From: JAYFQF01 sp034927285
GTDB taxonomy: Bacteria > Bacillota > Peptococcia > DRI-13 > UBA5745
Length of the DNA stretch: 64,000 nucleotides
Assembly: GCA_034927285.1 (NCBI GenBank)
Contig: JAYFQF010000001.1
Location: 62,001-126,000 of the forward strand
Reading direction: 5' to 3'
Shown: positions 1 through 7,783 of the stretch, piece after piece
Position numbering within the stretch: the first letter of the stretch is position 1
How the letters are laid out: each line of letters begins with the position of its first letter
Notes under the pieces: model-generated
Seen by the model: only the letters and a program-made list of their open reading frames with translations
Told to the model about the DNA's origin: nothing
Database searches by the model: none
Program-made: the position numbers and the translations under genes

Positions 1-346
1 CTCCGGTACTTCGAAGTTCTTTATGACCATTATATCTCGTTATCCAATTCAGGAGTTGCGTTTTACTGGGGATGTTATACCCCTTGCATATATCCACCAG
101 GCTTCCTTCGCCCCGGAGGTATGCCTCTACTGCTGCGGTTTTTAGTTCCGCACTGTATCTGCTGTTTGTTGGTCTAGTTGCCAGCCCAGACGGGCCCATA
201 GCCTCATAATTCGCTAGCCATTGCTGAAAACTAGTTCTTTCCACTCCGTATTCTCGCGCTAGGCTGCCCTGGCTTTCCTCCCCTTGCTTGTATTTTTCTA
301 CTGCTTCCAATTTCTTTTCATAACTAATCATAGCTTTTCTTCCCAT
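1..346 (-). CDS. IS3-family transposase OrfA (helix-turn-helix), partial
   Basis: An open frame runs from ATG at 346 to the window edge without a stop, so the 3' part is cut off by the window. The protein begins MGRKAMISYEKKLEAVEKY. It carries two winged-helix-like repeats: SLAREYGVERTSFQQWL near residue 30 and SLVDICKRYNIPSKTQLLNW near residue 83. This doubled helix-turn-helix is typical of OrfA of IS3 elements (IS150-like group), which binds the terminal repeats and is normally joined to OrfB by frameshifting. The ribosome site AAAGGGGAG lies 7 bases upstream and is the right arm of an inverted repeat, see 354-410. Confidence 0.85.
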   Translation of the reverse strand, partial: MGRKAMISYEKKLEAVEKYKQGEESQGSLAREYGVERTSFQQWLANYEAMGPSGLATRPTNSRYSAELKTAAVEAYLRGEGSLVDICKGYNIPSKTQLLNWITRYNGHKELRSTG

Positions 347-353
347 ACAAAAA

Positions 354-410
354 CTCCCCTTTGCGTAGTCATGAAATTTTTGTTATTTCATCTGTCTACT
401 CAAAGGGGAG
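354..410 (-). promoter_or_regulatory. Inverted repeat covering the transposase ribosome-binding site
   Basis: CTCCCCTTTG at 354-363 and CAAAGGGGAG at 401-410 are perfect 10-base inverted repeats. Inside them ATGAAAT (371-377) and ATTTCAT (385-391) form a second 7-base stem. In RNA read from outside the element the outer stem would pair with the AAGGGGAG ribosome site of orfA. Hairpins of this kind are known in other insertion sequences, where they stop translation of read-through transcripts. Confidence 0.6.
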
Positions 411-436
411 CTTATCAGCAGCCAGAAGCCGTCTTT

Positions 437-460
437 ATTCTTATCGGGATTCTTATCGGG
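437..460. repeat. Perfect tandem duplication of ATTCTTATCGGG
   Basis: The 12-base unit ATTCTTATCGGG occurs at 437-448 and again at 449-460. It lies in the non-coding stretch between the insertion sequence and the palindromic element at 579. No gene is seen between 418 and 879; the short open frames there run across repeats and have no ribosome site. Confidence 0.85.
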
Positions 461-497
461 GCTTACCGTAATTCATTTTTAATAAAACGGATCTCCC

Positions 498-541
498 GTA
501 GATCTGACGTAGATCTGACGTGGATCTGACGTGGATCTGGC
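498..541. repeat. Four tandem 11-base repeats, followed by a GC-rich hairpin
   Basis: Units GTAGATCTGAC (498-508, 509-519), GTGGATCTGAC (520-530) and GTGGATCTGGC (531-541) are contiguous. The period is close to one helical turn. They are followed by GGGCCCC-gca-GGGGCCC at 544-560, a perfect 7-base stem. Function unknown; possibly a protein-binding array or repeat-slippage product next to the palindromic element. Confidence 0.85.
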
Positions 542-578
542 ATGGGCCCCGCAGGGGCCCGGTATGGACCTGACGCCA

Positions 579-800
579 TGTTTACCGGGATTTTGCTATG
601 TTTTTAAAGCAAATCCCGGTAAATTTCTCCCGCCGTGCGCCCAAGAAAAACATCAGTGTATCTTTGTCCGCCAGGAAAAGATATACCGAACTGTCCCCGG
701 TCAAAGCCTCCCGTCTAGCCTGGCGAAAGCAGAAAAAACAGATCTACTCCAGGTTTTTACCGGGAATTCGTTTAAAAACATAGCACTTTTCCGGTAAACA
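579..800. repeat. 222-bp palindrome-ended repeat element, copy A (MITE/REPIN-like)
   Basis: The element starts TGTTTACCGG and ends CCGGTAAACA. Each end is itself a 45-base hairpin: TTTACCGGGATTTTGCT (581-597) pairs with AGCAAATCCCGGTAAA (608-623). The right end (756-800) is an inverted version of the left, sharing GCTATGTTTTTAAA. The same architecture recurs at 42828-43048 with a length of 221 bp. The interior (624-755) is not clearly conserved apart from TTTCTCC at its left edge. No open frame with a ribosome site lies in it. It is best read as a non-autonomous mobile or REP-doublet element; no target-site duplication is obvious. Confidence 0.75.
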
Positions 801-879
801 AAGCCGCTCATCATGACTTTTATCAACATTCAGCCGAATTAAATCCGGGGAAGGAGTACTTGGCAGCGTTTCAAGGTGA

Positions 880-1152
880 TCATATTTTAAGGCTGGAACC
901 TTTTGCCTTACCTGCCGGCGGCTGCAAAAGTAAAGTGGTTTCCCCGGGATTCAGTGAAAGGATGCGCCGGCAGATCCGCTTGCTTTTCAGTTCCCGCCTT
1001 ACCAGGTTCTGCAATACGGAGCCGGAGCGATAGCCGTGAATAACCACCAGCTCCGATACATCCGCCGGCAGGCCGGCGATCAGCCGCTCCAGATAAAGTT
1101 TGGCGTCGGCCTTGGTCATTTGGTGGATGTCCACCCTGCGCGCCAAAGTCAT
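880..1152 (-). CDS. Small Smr-domain-like protein
   Basis: A 90-residue protein whose core (DIHQMTKADAKLYLERLI, then VVIHGYRSGSVLQNLV) resembles the Smr domain of MutS2 and stand-alone Smr proteins. In that domain an HGxGxG loop takes part in nucleic-acid binding or nicking; here the loop reads HGYRSG. The ATG at 1152 overlaps the stop of the preceding DUF881 gene by four bases, so the two are translationally coupled. Stand-alone Smr proteins are usually somewhat longer at the N-terminus, so this may be a minimal form. The substrate cannot be told from sequence. Confidence 0.65.
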   Translation of the reverse strand: MTLARRVDIHQMTKADAKLYLERLIAGLPADVSELVVIHGYRSGSVLQNLVRRELKSKRICRRILSLNPGETTLLLQPPAGKAKGSSLKI

Positions 1153-2138
1153 GAGACCGTTTCTGGGCCGGCAGCTTCTTGTACGGGGGCTGAACTTCCG
1201 CCGCCGCTGCCGCTGCCGCTTTCGTTTATGATGCCTCTGCTGCTGCCGCCATTTATCGTGCCGTTAATGTCACGGCCTGTGGTGGTGCCGCCACTGCCGC
1301 TGTCGTTTATCGTGCCGTCAATGCCGTCTGTAGAACTGTCGCCTGTGTTGCCGCCGCCGCTGCCGTTTCCCTTGCTGCGGCTTGCCGTGCTGCCGGCTAT
1401 GCCGCCTGCCCCGGCGGAAGGAACGCCGGAGTCTTCTGCCGGCGGGGGCGTATATTCTTTCATATAGTAATATAAAGTTGGGCTTTTTACCGCCGTCAGC
1501 TGGATGCTTTCTTTACGGCGCAGGGTCGGATAGATTTTGTTATACATCATCAGGTCCATGAAGCCGCCGGGCAGGGTCAGGCCCTTTTCCAGGTTATTGG
1601 CATCACCGATGGCCTGAATCCGCAAGGGCCAGGTCACAGGAATATTATTTACGCATATCTCCGTACCGGAGGCCGTATCCATATAGAAAATATAACTGTT
1701 GGTGTTCAGCCTGACGCCGCTGACCGATATGGCTTCCGCGCCGGCGGCCCAAAGCTCGTTTACCAGAGAAATGATGTCGGTATACTGAACAAAGGAGGTG
1801 GCGGGAAAACTGACCTCGATACCTTGGCCGGTGACCTCGCAGCTGCCGTTGATGTATTCCAGGCGGGATAATTCCAGCTGCAGGGACTGCAAAACCATGC
1901 TTTCATCCTCCAGGGAATTTCGCCGGTCATAAAGCTGGGCGGAAAGCTCCGACATTTCCAGGCTGAGCTTCTGCCTTTTTTCTGTGAGGTTTTTTACCAT
2001 CACGATCAGGTTTTCCTGGCGCTGCTGATACAATTCGCGTTCTGCGGAATTTTGGGCCTTGAACTGCACGGAAAACAGCAGCCCCAACACGACCAGGGCA
2101 CAGGAAAACGCCAATATCCATTTGGGCTTAGTCGTCAT
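1149..2138 (-). CDS. DUF881 family membrane-anchored protein with Gly/Ser-rich tail
   Basis: 329 residues: one N-terminal transmembrane segment (about residues 8-24), a coiled-coil-like helix rich in Glu, Leu and Gln (about 30-95), then the DUF881 core with ITGQG-like and EAISVSGVRL motifs. A low-complexity tail of Gly, Ser, Thr and Asn follows from about residue 235. DUF881 proteins (YlxW/YlxX-like) sit near division genes in Bacillota, but their biochemical role is not established. The tail is unusual and its coding strand is made of degenerate GGC/AGC-type repeats. The start codon is inside the four-base overlap with the upstream membrane-protein gene. Confidence 0.85.
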   Translation of the reverse strand: MTTKPKWILAFSCALVVLGLLFSVQFKAQNSAERELYQQRQENLIVMVKNLTEKRQKLSLEMSELSAQLYDRRNSLEDESMVLQSLQLELSRLEYINGSCEVTGQGIEVSFPATSFVQYTDIISLVNELWAAGAEAISVSGVRLNTNSYIFYMDTASGTEICVNNIPVTWPLRIQAIGDANNLEKGLTLPGGFMDLMMYNKIYPTLRRKESIQLTAVKSPTLYYYMKEYTPPPAEDSGVPSAGAGGIAGSTASRSKGNGSGGGNTGDSSTDGIDGTINDSGSGGTTTGRDINGTINGGSSRGIINESGSGSGGGSSAPVQEAAGPETVS

Positions 2139-2584
2139 TCTTCCTCATCCTCAGTGGGCTTTAGGTTTTCGTCTTCATCCTCGATAATTTGGATCTGCAG
2201 CTTTTCCTTGATTTGTTTATGGGCTTCGTAAAGCTTTTGCTTTTCCCGGAAATTACTGATGATATAATGACGGATTGCGGAAAGATTGGTGAACAGGCGG
2301 ACGCCGAAAGCAAAGACGGCGGCGTAGTACAGGTCCAGCCCGATAGCGTCCCCGATGTAAGCCAGGCCGGCGGCTAAAAGGGCGTTGGTGAAAAAGCCGG
2401 AAAGCATCATGACGGAATCGTATTTATTTTCGTAAGTCGCCCTCATGCCGCCCAGAACGGAATCCAGCGCAGCCAAAATAGCGATGGACAGATATTTTAC
2501 CATCTCTGCGGGGATTTCTATTCCAATGTACTGGCCGGCAAAGATGCCGAAGACCAAGCCGATGATTGGTAAAAAACGCCACAT
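2135..2584 (-). CDS. sbp: Small basic protein (DUF1290 family)
   Basis: 149 residues from ATG at 2584, chosen because GGAGGG lies 7 bases upstream. An upstream in-frame ATG at 2647 has no such site. The protein has three to four hydrophobic helices (FLPIIGLVFGIFAGQYIGI, then YLSIAILAALDSVLGGMRA, then ALLAAGLAYIGDAIGLDLYY) and an acidic C-terminus ending in EDEEE. This is the Sbp/DUF1290 family found between two DUF881 proteins in many Bacillota, often near ftsQ-ftsA-ftsZ. The membrane location is clear; the function is not known. Confidence 0.88.
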   Translation of the reverse strand: MWRFLPIIGLVFGIFAGQYIGIEIPAEMVKYLSIAILAALDSVLGGMRATYENKYDSVMMLSGFFTNALLAAGLAYIGDAIGLDLYYAAVFAFGVRLFTNLSAIRHYIISNFREKQKLYEAHKQIKEKLQIQIIEDEDENLKPTEDEEE

Positions 2585-2702
2585 AAGTTTCCCTCCTGAG
2601 GTGATCTGCCCATCAGGCTTATCTGATGGGAACTGCTTGGGCGACATTAAAATGAGATCATGGAAATGAGGTCATGAAAAATCAGCAATGAAACGAAGCG
2701 GC

Positions 2703-3488
2703 TCAGCCTAAGGACGGCAGGTCTTCGGACGATCCGCCCACGCCGTCGTCTTCGCCCTCCGCGGGTTCCTCTTCCGGTTCGTGGATATAAGTGAACTGCA
2801 GATCGCCTTTATAAGCCGGCAGGATGACTTCTTCTTCCTGGGTCATGGATATCGGGAAGTGGTTCAGCAGAAGATAATCATAACGTCCGTAAGAAACCAT
2901 ATCGCCCATGATCGCCGCATTGCCGATAGCCTGAATGATGAAAGGGGGGGCCACCCGGGAAGTGTTTACCATGATGACATTACCCACGCAGCGCAGCTCG
3001 CTGTTGGTGACCAGCCGCTGATCGTTGATGGCGATGGCCTCCGCACCGGCAGCTTTTAAGTCGGCCACGATGGACAAAAGATCTTCGTAATGGATAATGA
3101 ATTGATTAGGGTCGGCATGAGGGCTTTCCCGCTGTCCCAGGGTATTGTCTTCCAGTACAAGACGTAAACCCGGGCCGCTGACCTGAGTCAGTCCGGCACG
3201 AAGCTTGGCCATATGCAGTTCTTCCTGCATAAGCTGGACGGAGCTGGTTTGATGGTAGCTTTCAATTTCCGCCAATTCCTGCCGGTAGCTTTCGATCTGC
3301 CCTTCGTAAGCGTTGATTTCCTGTTCCAAGTCGGAGATGGTGGAGACCAGGTTGTCCATACGCTCGCTGAAAGCGTTGGAGTCAGGAGTCTCGCCGCCGC
3401 TGTAGCGGTTATATAAGGCAAAAAGCATGCCAATGATAAAACAGATCAGGCTGATGGAAAGCGTCATCGACAATTTATTTCTGTTCAA
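2703..3488 (-). CDS. DUF881 family membrane-anchored protein
   Basis: 261 residues if translation starts at the TTG at 3488, which sits 8 bases after GGAGG. Longer in-frame starts up to 3593 lack a ribosome site. It has a transmembrane helix (MTLSISLICFIIGMLFALY), a coiled coil around residues 35-95, and the DUF881 core (VSGPGLRLVLEDN; ADLKAAGAEAIAINDQRL; IIQAIGN). The tail is acidic (EPEEEPAEGEDD). It pairs with the second DUF881 gene and sbp in one minus-strand operon. The paralogues differ mainly in their tails. Confidence 0.88.
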   Translation of the reverse strand: MNRNKLSMTLSISLICFIIGMLFALYNRYSGGETPDSNAFSERMDNLVSTISDLEQEINAYEGQIESYRQELAEIESYHQTSSVQLMQEELHMAKLRAGLTQVSGPGLRLVLEDNTLGQRESPHADPNQFIIHYEDLLSIVADLKAAGAEAIAINDQRLVTNSELRCVGNVIMVNTSRVAPPFIIQAIGNAAIMGDMVSYGRYDYLLLNHFPISMTQEEEVILPAYKGDLQFTYIHEPEEEPAEGEDDGVGGSSEDLPSLG

Positions 3489-3638
3489 GCTCCTTCCCTC
3501 CTTTTCCCGGACGGACAATCCGAACTTTATTATATCATGAATTTTGATCTGAACGCGGCCGGCTCTTTTTTGATTTATTGCCCGGCCCGCCACGAGAGGT
3601 GAATTTTGAGGTGAATTTTGATGTAATTCGCTTTGCTC

Positions 3639-3664
3639 ATTATATCATAAAATTATATCATAAA
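3639..3664 (-). promoter_or_regulatory. Tandem TATAAT-containing 13-base repeats, probable promoter
   Basis: ATTATATCATAAA is repeated perfectly at 3639-3651 and 3652-3664. On the minus strand each copy reads TATGATATAAT, so two good -10 hexamers lie 13 bases apart, facing the DUF881 operon. No convincing -35 was found. The plus-strand cdaA promoter must lie to the right, in 3690-3770, where TATGATAAAATG is a possible -10 region. Confidence 0.4.
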
Positions 3665-3783
3665 AGAGAGGGGGAGACCCTGGCGGCATAAGGAAAATTA
3701 TTCGAAAAAACCCGCTAAAGTATGATAAAATGATAAGACGAGATTTTCTCAAGATAAATATCGCTGAATAAAGGGGTTTTATT

Positions 3784-4602
3784 ATGCCGGAGAGCATATT
3801 GGAGATGTTTTCACCGCGCAATATTATCGATATTGCGATAGTGGCCTATTTCTTTTATAAGATCAGCATGATGATCCGGGAGACCCGGGCCATCCAACTG
3901 GTGAAAGGCCTGCTGGTGCTGTTTTTGGTGGCCTATCTCAGCAATCTGCTGCAGATGCAGACCGTCAGCTGGCTGCTGACCCAGTTCCAGACCGCGCTGT
4001 TTGTCGCTTTGCCCGTGGTCTTCCAGCCGGAGCTGCGCAAAGCTCTGGAGCGGATCGGGACGGGTACTTTGTTCAGCCATCAGGTGATGGATACGGTTAT
4101 TTTCCAGAAAATCGTGGAAGAGATCGTCCGGGCCGTCCGTATCATGTCCAAAGACCAGATCGGCGTGCTGCTGGTGCTGGAGCGGGAAACGGGCTTAAAC
4201 GACTACGCGGACTCCGGCGTATACTTAAATGCCGACGTATCCAGCGAGCTTTTGCAAAATATTTTCTTCCCCAAGGCGGCTCTGCACGATGGGGCCACCA
4301 TTATCCGGGGAGACAAGATTTATGCTGCCGGCTGCTTTTTGCCCCTGTCGGAAAATCCCAGCATTTCCAAAAGCCTGGGCACCCGCCACCGGGCGGCCTT
4401 AGGCCTGTCGGAGCAGTCCGACGCCTTTATCATCGTGGTTTCGGAAGAAACCGGGGTGATCAGCGTAGTGGAGGAAGGGCGGATGACCCGCTACTTAAAT
4501 GACGTAACGCTGCGGGAAATGCTTTTGGAGCGCTTTCAGTCCAAGGAGCCGAAAAAGGTTTCCTCGCTTTGGCAGTCCCTGATCAGGAGGACGAAAAAAT
4601 GA
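3784..4602 (+). CDS. cdaA: Diadenylate cyclase CdaA
   Basis: 272 residues, the usual length. Three N-terminal membrane helices (about residues 12-75) precede a DAC catalytic domain with the hallmark DGA (FPKAALHDGATII) and RHR (GTRHRAALGLSEQSDA) motifs. It makes the second messenger c-di-AMP from two ATP at the membrane. It heads the cdaA-cdaR-glmM cluster, whose products interact in Bacillota. The ATG at 3784 has AAAGGGG eight bases upstream. Its TGA overlaps the ATG of cdaR. Confidence 0.95.
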   Translation: MPESILEMFSPRNIIDIAIVAYFFYKISMMIRETRAIQLVKGLLVLFLVAYLSNLLQMQTVSWLLTQFQTALFVALPVVFQPELRKALERIGTGTLFSHQVMDTVIFQKIVEEIVRAVRIMSKDQIGVLLVLERETGLNDYADSGVYLNADVSSELLQNIFFPKAALHDGATIIRGDKIYAAGCFLPLSENPSISKSLGTRHRAALGLSEQSDAFIIVVSEETGVISVVEEGRMTRYLNDVTLREMLLERFQSKEPKKVSSLWQSLIRRTKK

Positions 4603-5813
4603 AGGATTTCCTGAAAAGTAAGTTGTTTAACGCCATCTTTTCCGTTATGCTGGCGATATTTCTGATGTTTTACGTAGACAGTTTAAGCATTCTGCCTTCC
4701 TCGGAAAAGACCTATTCCGATATCACCGTTTCGGTGATGAACCTGCCGGAGGGGATGATCCTGGATTCCGAGGTGCCGAAAGTTGATTTAAGGGTCAAAG
4801 GCTACACCTCCACCATTAATTCTGCCGGAGCCAAAGACGTCAAGACCTGGGTGGACTTAAAGGACACCGAAACCGGCACCAATACCTATAAGGTCCAGAC
4901 TTCCCTGCCTTCCGGCCTGGAAATGGTTTGGATCCGTCCGGCTACGCTGAATCTGACGGTGGATACCCAGGGCGAAAAGGCCATGACCCTGAAGGTGCAG
5001 ACCCAAAACAGCGTGGCGGAGGGCTATGGCAGCTATGCCCCCAGCGTCAACCCGGAGCAGGTGACCTTAAGCGGCCCCCAGATGCTTTTGGATCAGGTGA
5101 CCGCCGCCGTGGTAACCGTAGACTTGTCGGGGCTGACTGCAGATCATTCCGTGGAACTGCCGGTGGCCCTTTATAACAGCCAGGGGGAGCGTGTGGAAGA
5201 TCAGCGTATCGTCGTCAGCAATCCCAAGGTCTGGGTGGGGGTCAGGGTTACGGAAAATAAGTCTTCCAAGAGCGTAGTGGTACGGCCCGCCTTTTTTGGG
5301 GAGCCGGACGAAAAATATAAATCCGCCGGCGTGGAGGTGACTCCCACTACGGTGAAGATTGCCGGCTCCTTTGACCGGATCAAAAACATCGAGTATCTCA
5401 ACACTGAGCCCATCGACTTAACCGGCGCCACACAAGACTATGTGGTCCAGACCACCCTGGTGGTTCCTGAGGGAGTCGAGGTGCTGGAAGGAAATCAGGT
5501 GGAAGTCAAAATAAAGATTGAAGAAGACCTGACCTACTGGGTATTCGAAGGCGTACCGGTGGAAATCGTCAATCCCCCGGAGGGCGGTCCCTATGTGGCG
5601 ATCCCGGCGGAGGTGGATGTGACCGTGGCCGCTTATCCCTGGGTCTTTGCCCGTGATTCCACGGATGAAGGCAGTTATGATATTCCCATCCGGGTATATG
5701 TGGACCTGCAGGGCCAGCATCCCGACAATCAGGAATATCAGCTGCTGACGGAGGCGCCGGCGGATTACCGGGTGACCCAGATGTCGGCTCAGACCGTTCA
5801 GGTGGTTTCCTGA
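4599..5813 (+). CDS. cdaR: CdaA regulator CdaR (YbbR-domain protein)
   Basis: 404 residues from ATG at 4599. That start has AGGAGG 8 bases upstream and overlaps the cdaA stop; an in-frame ATG 30 bases earlier has no ribosome site. The protein has one N-terminal membrane helix (about residues 9-28) and then four repeated YbbR-like beta domains of about 85 residues exposed outside the membrane. CdaR binds and modulates CdaA. Its place between cdaA and glmM is the classic arrangement. Confidence 0.93.
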   Translation: MKDFLKSKLFNAIFSVMLAIFLMFYVDSLSILPSSEKTYSDITVSVMNLPEGMILDSEVPKVDLRVKGYTSTINSAGAKDVKTWVDLKDTETGTNTYKVQTSLPSGLEMVWIRPATLNLTVDTQGEKAMTLKVQTQNSVAEGYGSYAPSVNPEQVTLSGPQMLLDQVTAAVVTVDLSGLTADHSVELPVALYNSQGERVEDQRIVVSNPKVWVGVRVTENKSSKSVVVRPAFFGEPDEKYKSAGVEVTPTTVKIAGSFDRIKNIEYLNTEPIDLTGATQDYVVQTTLVVPEGVEVLEGNQVEVKIKIEEDLTYWVFEGVPVEIVNPPEGGPYVAIPAEVDVTVAAYPWVFARDSTDEGSYDIPIRVYVDLQGQHPDNQEYQLLTEAPADYRVTQMSAQTVQVVS

Positions 5814-5918
5814 AAATCAGAGAGCGGGAGCCGGAGACTTTCCTGTTGAGGCTCGGGGGTTGAGGAAGCCTTCGCCATAGAGCGGCGGCTTACAATGCAG
5901 ATTAAAGGGGGAAAAACC

Positions 5919-7256
5919 TTGGGCAAATATTTCGGCACCGACGGCGTCAGGGGTCTGGCAAACGAAAAGCTGACGCCGGAGCTGGCATTTAAACTGGGCC
6001 TGGCCTGCGGCCGGGCGCTGAAAGAAAAAACGGAAATCCAGACGATGATTATCGGCCGGGATACCCGGCGGTCCGGCCCCATGCTGGGGTCTGCCCTGGC
6101 AGCGGGGTTTTGCTCCGCCGGCATAGACGTCCTGGACGCAGGGGTATTGTCCACCCCGGCGGTGGCTTATCTGGCCCGGGTCACCGAAGGAGCCGGCGGA
6201 GCGGTGATTTCCGCTTCCCATAACCCGGCGCCGGATAACGGCATCAAGTTCTTCGGCCACCAGGGGTATAAGCTTGACGACGCCATGGAAGGGCTGATCG
6301 AAAAATACCTGGAGCTGGCGCCGGAAGAATTCCCCCGGCCCGTAGGAGCCGGCGTGGGCAGTTTAAAGCCCATGAATGACGGAGCGGGGCGGTATCTGTC
6401 CTATTTGAAGGGCGCGATCGACTGCGAATTAAAAGGCCTGCGGATTGTGGCAGACTGCGCCAACGGCGCCGCCAGCGATTTGGGACCGGCGGCTTTGCGG
6501 CAGGCAGGGGCCCAGGTGATCAGCATCAATGATTTGCCCGACGGCATGAATATTAACGACGGCTGCGGCTCTACCCATCTGGAAGGCCTGAAAAAGGCGG
6601 TCGTTTACTACCAGGCGGACTTGGGCCTGGCTTTTGACGGCGACGCCGACCGGCTTTTGGCGGTGGATGGGGCAGGTCAGGAAGTAAACGGCGATAAAAT
6701 CATCGTTATTTTGGGCCTGTTTCTCCAGGAACAGGGAGTTTTGGGCGGCCGGGCCGTGGTTACGGTGATGAGCAACCTGGGCTTAAAAAAGGCCTTTGAA
6801 CAGGCGGGAATTACGGTCAGTGAAACTAAAGTCGGCGACCGTTACGTACTGGAGCGGATGCTGGAGGAGGATGCCCTTTTGGGCGGAGAGCAGTCCGGCC
6901 ACGTCATCCTGCGGGACGCCGCCACCACCGGCGACGGCGTTTTGACGGCCCTCCGGCTTTTGGCCGCCGTAAAAAAGACCGGCAAGACCTTAGCCCAGCT
7001 GGCGGCCCAGATGGAACAGTATCCTCAGGTATTGGTGAATGTGCCGGTGGCCTGCAAAGAGGGCTGGGATACCAATCCGGCCATCCGGGAGGCAGTGCGG
7101 CAGGCGGAGGAAGCCCTGGCCGGCAGCGGCCGCCTGCTTTTGCGGCCTTCCGGCACGGAACAGCTGATCCGGGTCATGGCCGAAGGCCCGGACCAGACGA
7201 TTCTGGAAAGGCTGGCGGAAGAATTGGCTCAGGTAATCCGCCGGGAACAGGGCTAG
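5919..7256 (+). CDS. glmM: Phosphoglucosamine mutase GlmM
   Basis: 445 residues from the TTG at 5919, which gives the family's standard N-terminus MGKYFGTDGVRGLANE and has AAAGGGGG about 8 bases upstream. The ATG at 5895 has no ribosome site. Visible motifs: active-site serine loop ISASHNP near residue 98, metal-binding FDGDADR near residue 242, and the phosphate-binding loop RPSGTEQLIRVM near residue 408. GlmM converts glucosamine-6-phosphate to glucosamine-1-phosphate for peptidoglycan and wall polymers. It follows cdaA and cdaR with a 105-base gap. Confidence 0.96.
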   Translation: MGKYFGTDGVRGLANEKLTPELAFKLGLACGRALKEKTEIQTMIIGRDTRRSGPMLGSALAAGFCSAGIDVLDAGVLSTPAVAYLARVTEGAGGAVISASHNPAPDNGIKFFGHQGYKLDDAMEGLIEKYLELAPEEFPRPVGAGVGSLKPMNDGAGRYLSYLKGAIDCELKGLRIVADCANGAASDLGPAALRQAGAQVISINDLPDGMNINDGCGSTHLEGLKKAVVYYQADLGLAFDGDADRLLAVDGAGQEVNGDKIIVILGLFLQEQGVLGGRAVVTVMSNLGLKKAFEQAGITVSETKVGDRYVLERMLEEDALLGGEQSGHVILRDAATTGDGVLTALRLLAAVKKTGKTLAQLAAQMEQYPQVLVNVPVACKEGWDTNPAIREAVRQAEEALAGSGRLLLRPSGTEQLIRVMAEGPDQTILERLAEELAQVIRREQG

Positions 7257-7393
7257 ACCTGTCCCCTGATTCAATCCACAGGGTTATGCCGGCGGGAAAT
7301 ATTTAACCGATTCACAATCATGATTTTTTCACCGCAAACACAGGGAAGCCGGATGGATCACGTACAGATCAAAAAAAGGGGGAGAGGACCAGA

Positions 7394-7783
7394 ATGCAAA
7401 ATCCCATCAGAATCGGCACCGATATTGTGGAATTCAGGCAGATTGCCGAAGAAACGGCCAATGATCCTGACTTTGTCTTTAATTTACTAACCAAGGATGA
7501 AATGAAGCTTTATGAAAGCCTGGGCGCGGCGGAGCGGCTGGGATTTCTGGCCGGCCGCTATGCCGCTAAAGAGGCGGTGCTGAAAAGTATCAGCGCCAAG
7601 AAGGCCCTTCGTTATGACGAGGTGGAGATCCTGCCCGGCCGGGATGGCCAGCCTTATGTGGTTTACTCCATGCCGGTCCGGGAAATTCTGGCCCGGGAAA
7701 AGCTGCACTTCATCGAGATCAGCATAGCCCGCAGCAAGAATTACGCTGTGGCTACTGCTGTTGCCGGGAGGGACAAGCGATGA
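7394..7783 (+). CDS. acpS: Holo-[acyl-carrier-protein] synthase AcpS
   Basis: 129 residues, typical size. IGTDIVEF (Mg-binding aspartate) lies at the N-terminus, LAGRYAAKEAVLKSI near residue 55, and EISIARSKNYAVATAV near the end, where most members have a SISH motif and this one has SIAR. The enzyme transfers phosphopantetheine from CoA to acyl carrier protein. The ATG follows AAAAAAGGGGGAGAGG. The stop overlaps the ATG of nnr by four bases, a common pairing. Confidence 0.94.
   Translation: MQNPIRIGTDIVEFRQIAEETANDPDFVFNLLTKDEMKLYESLGAAERLGFLAGRYAAKEAVLKSISAKKALRYDEVEILPGRDGQPYVVYSMPVREILAREKLHFIEISIARSKNYAVATAVAGRDKR

Larger units (their letters stand above)
1..417 (-). mobile_element. IS3-family insertion sequence, partial (one end only)
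   Basis: The minus strand carries the start of an IS3-like orfA. Upstream of it is a terminal region that reads TGATAAGCTCCCC inward from about position 417. The other end, including the DDE transposase orfB, lies beyond the window, so completeness and target duplication cannot be judged. The outer boundary at 417 is inferred from the TG start and from the hairpin arm that must lie inside the element. It could be 15 bases nearer the gene. Confidence 0.7.

Noticed and set aside
531..797. Open frames in the first 800 bases
   Set aside because: They run across the tandem repeats and the palindromic element; no ribosome site and no recognisable protein.
1036..1467. Long plus-strand open frame, Pro/Leu/Val-rich
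   Set aside because: It is the complement of the Gly/Ser-rich tail of the DUF881 gene and the Smr gene, has no ribosome site, and its composition follows from the repeats on the other strand.
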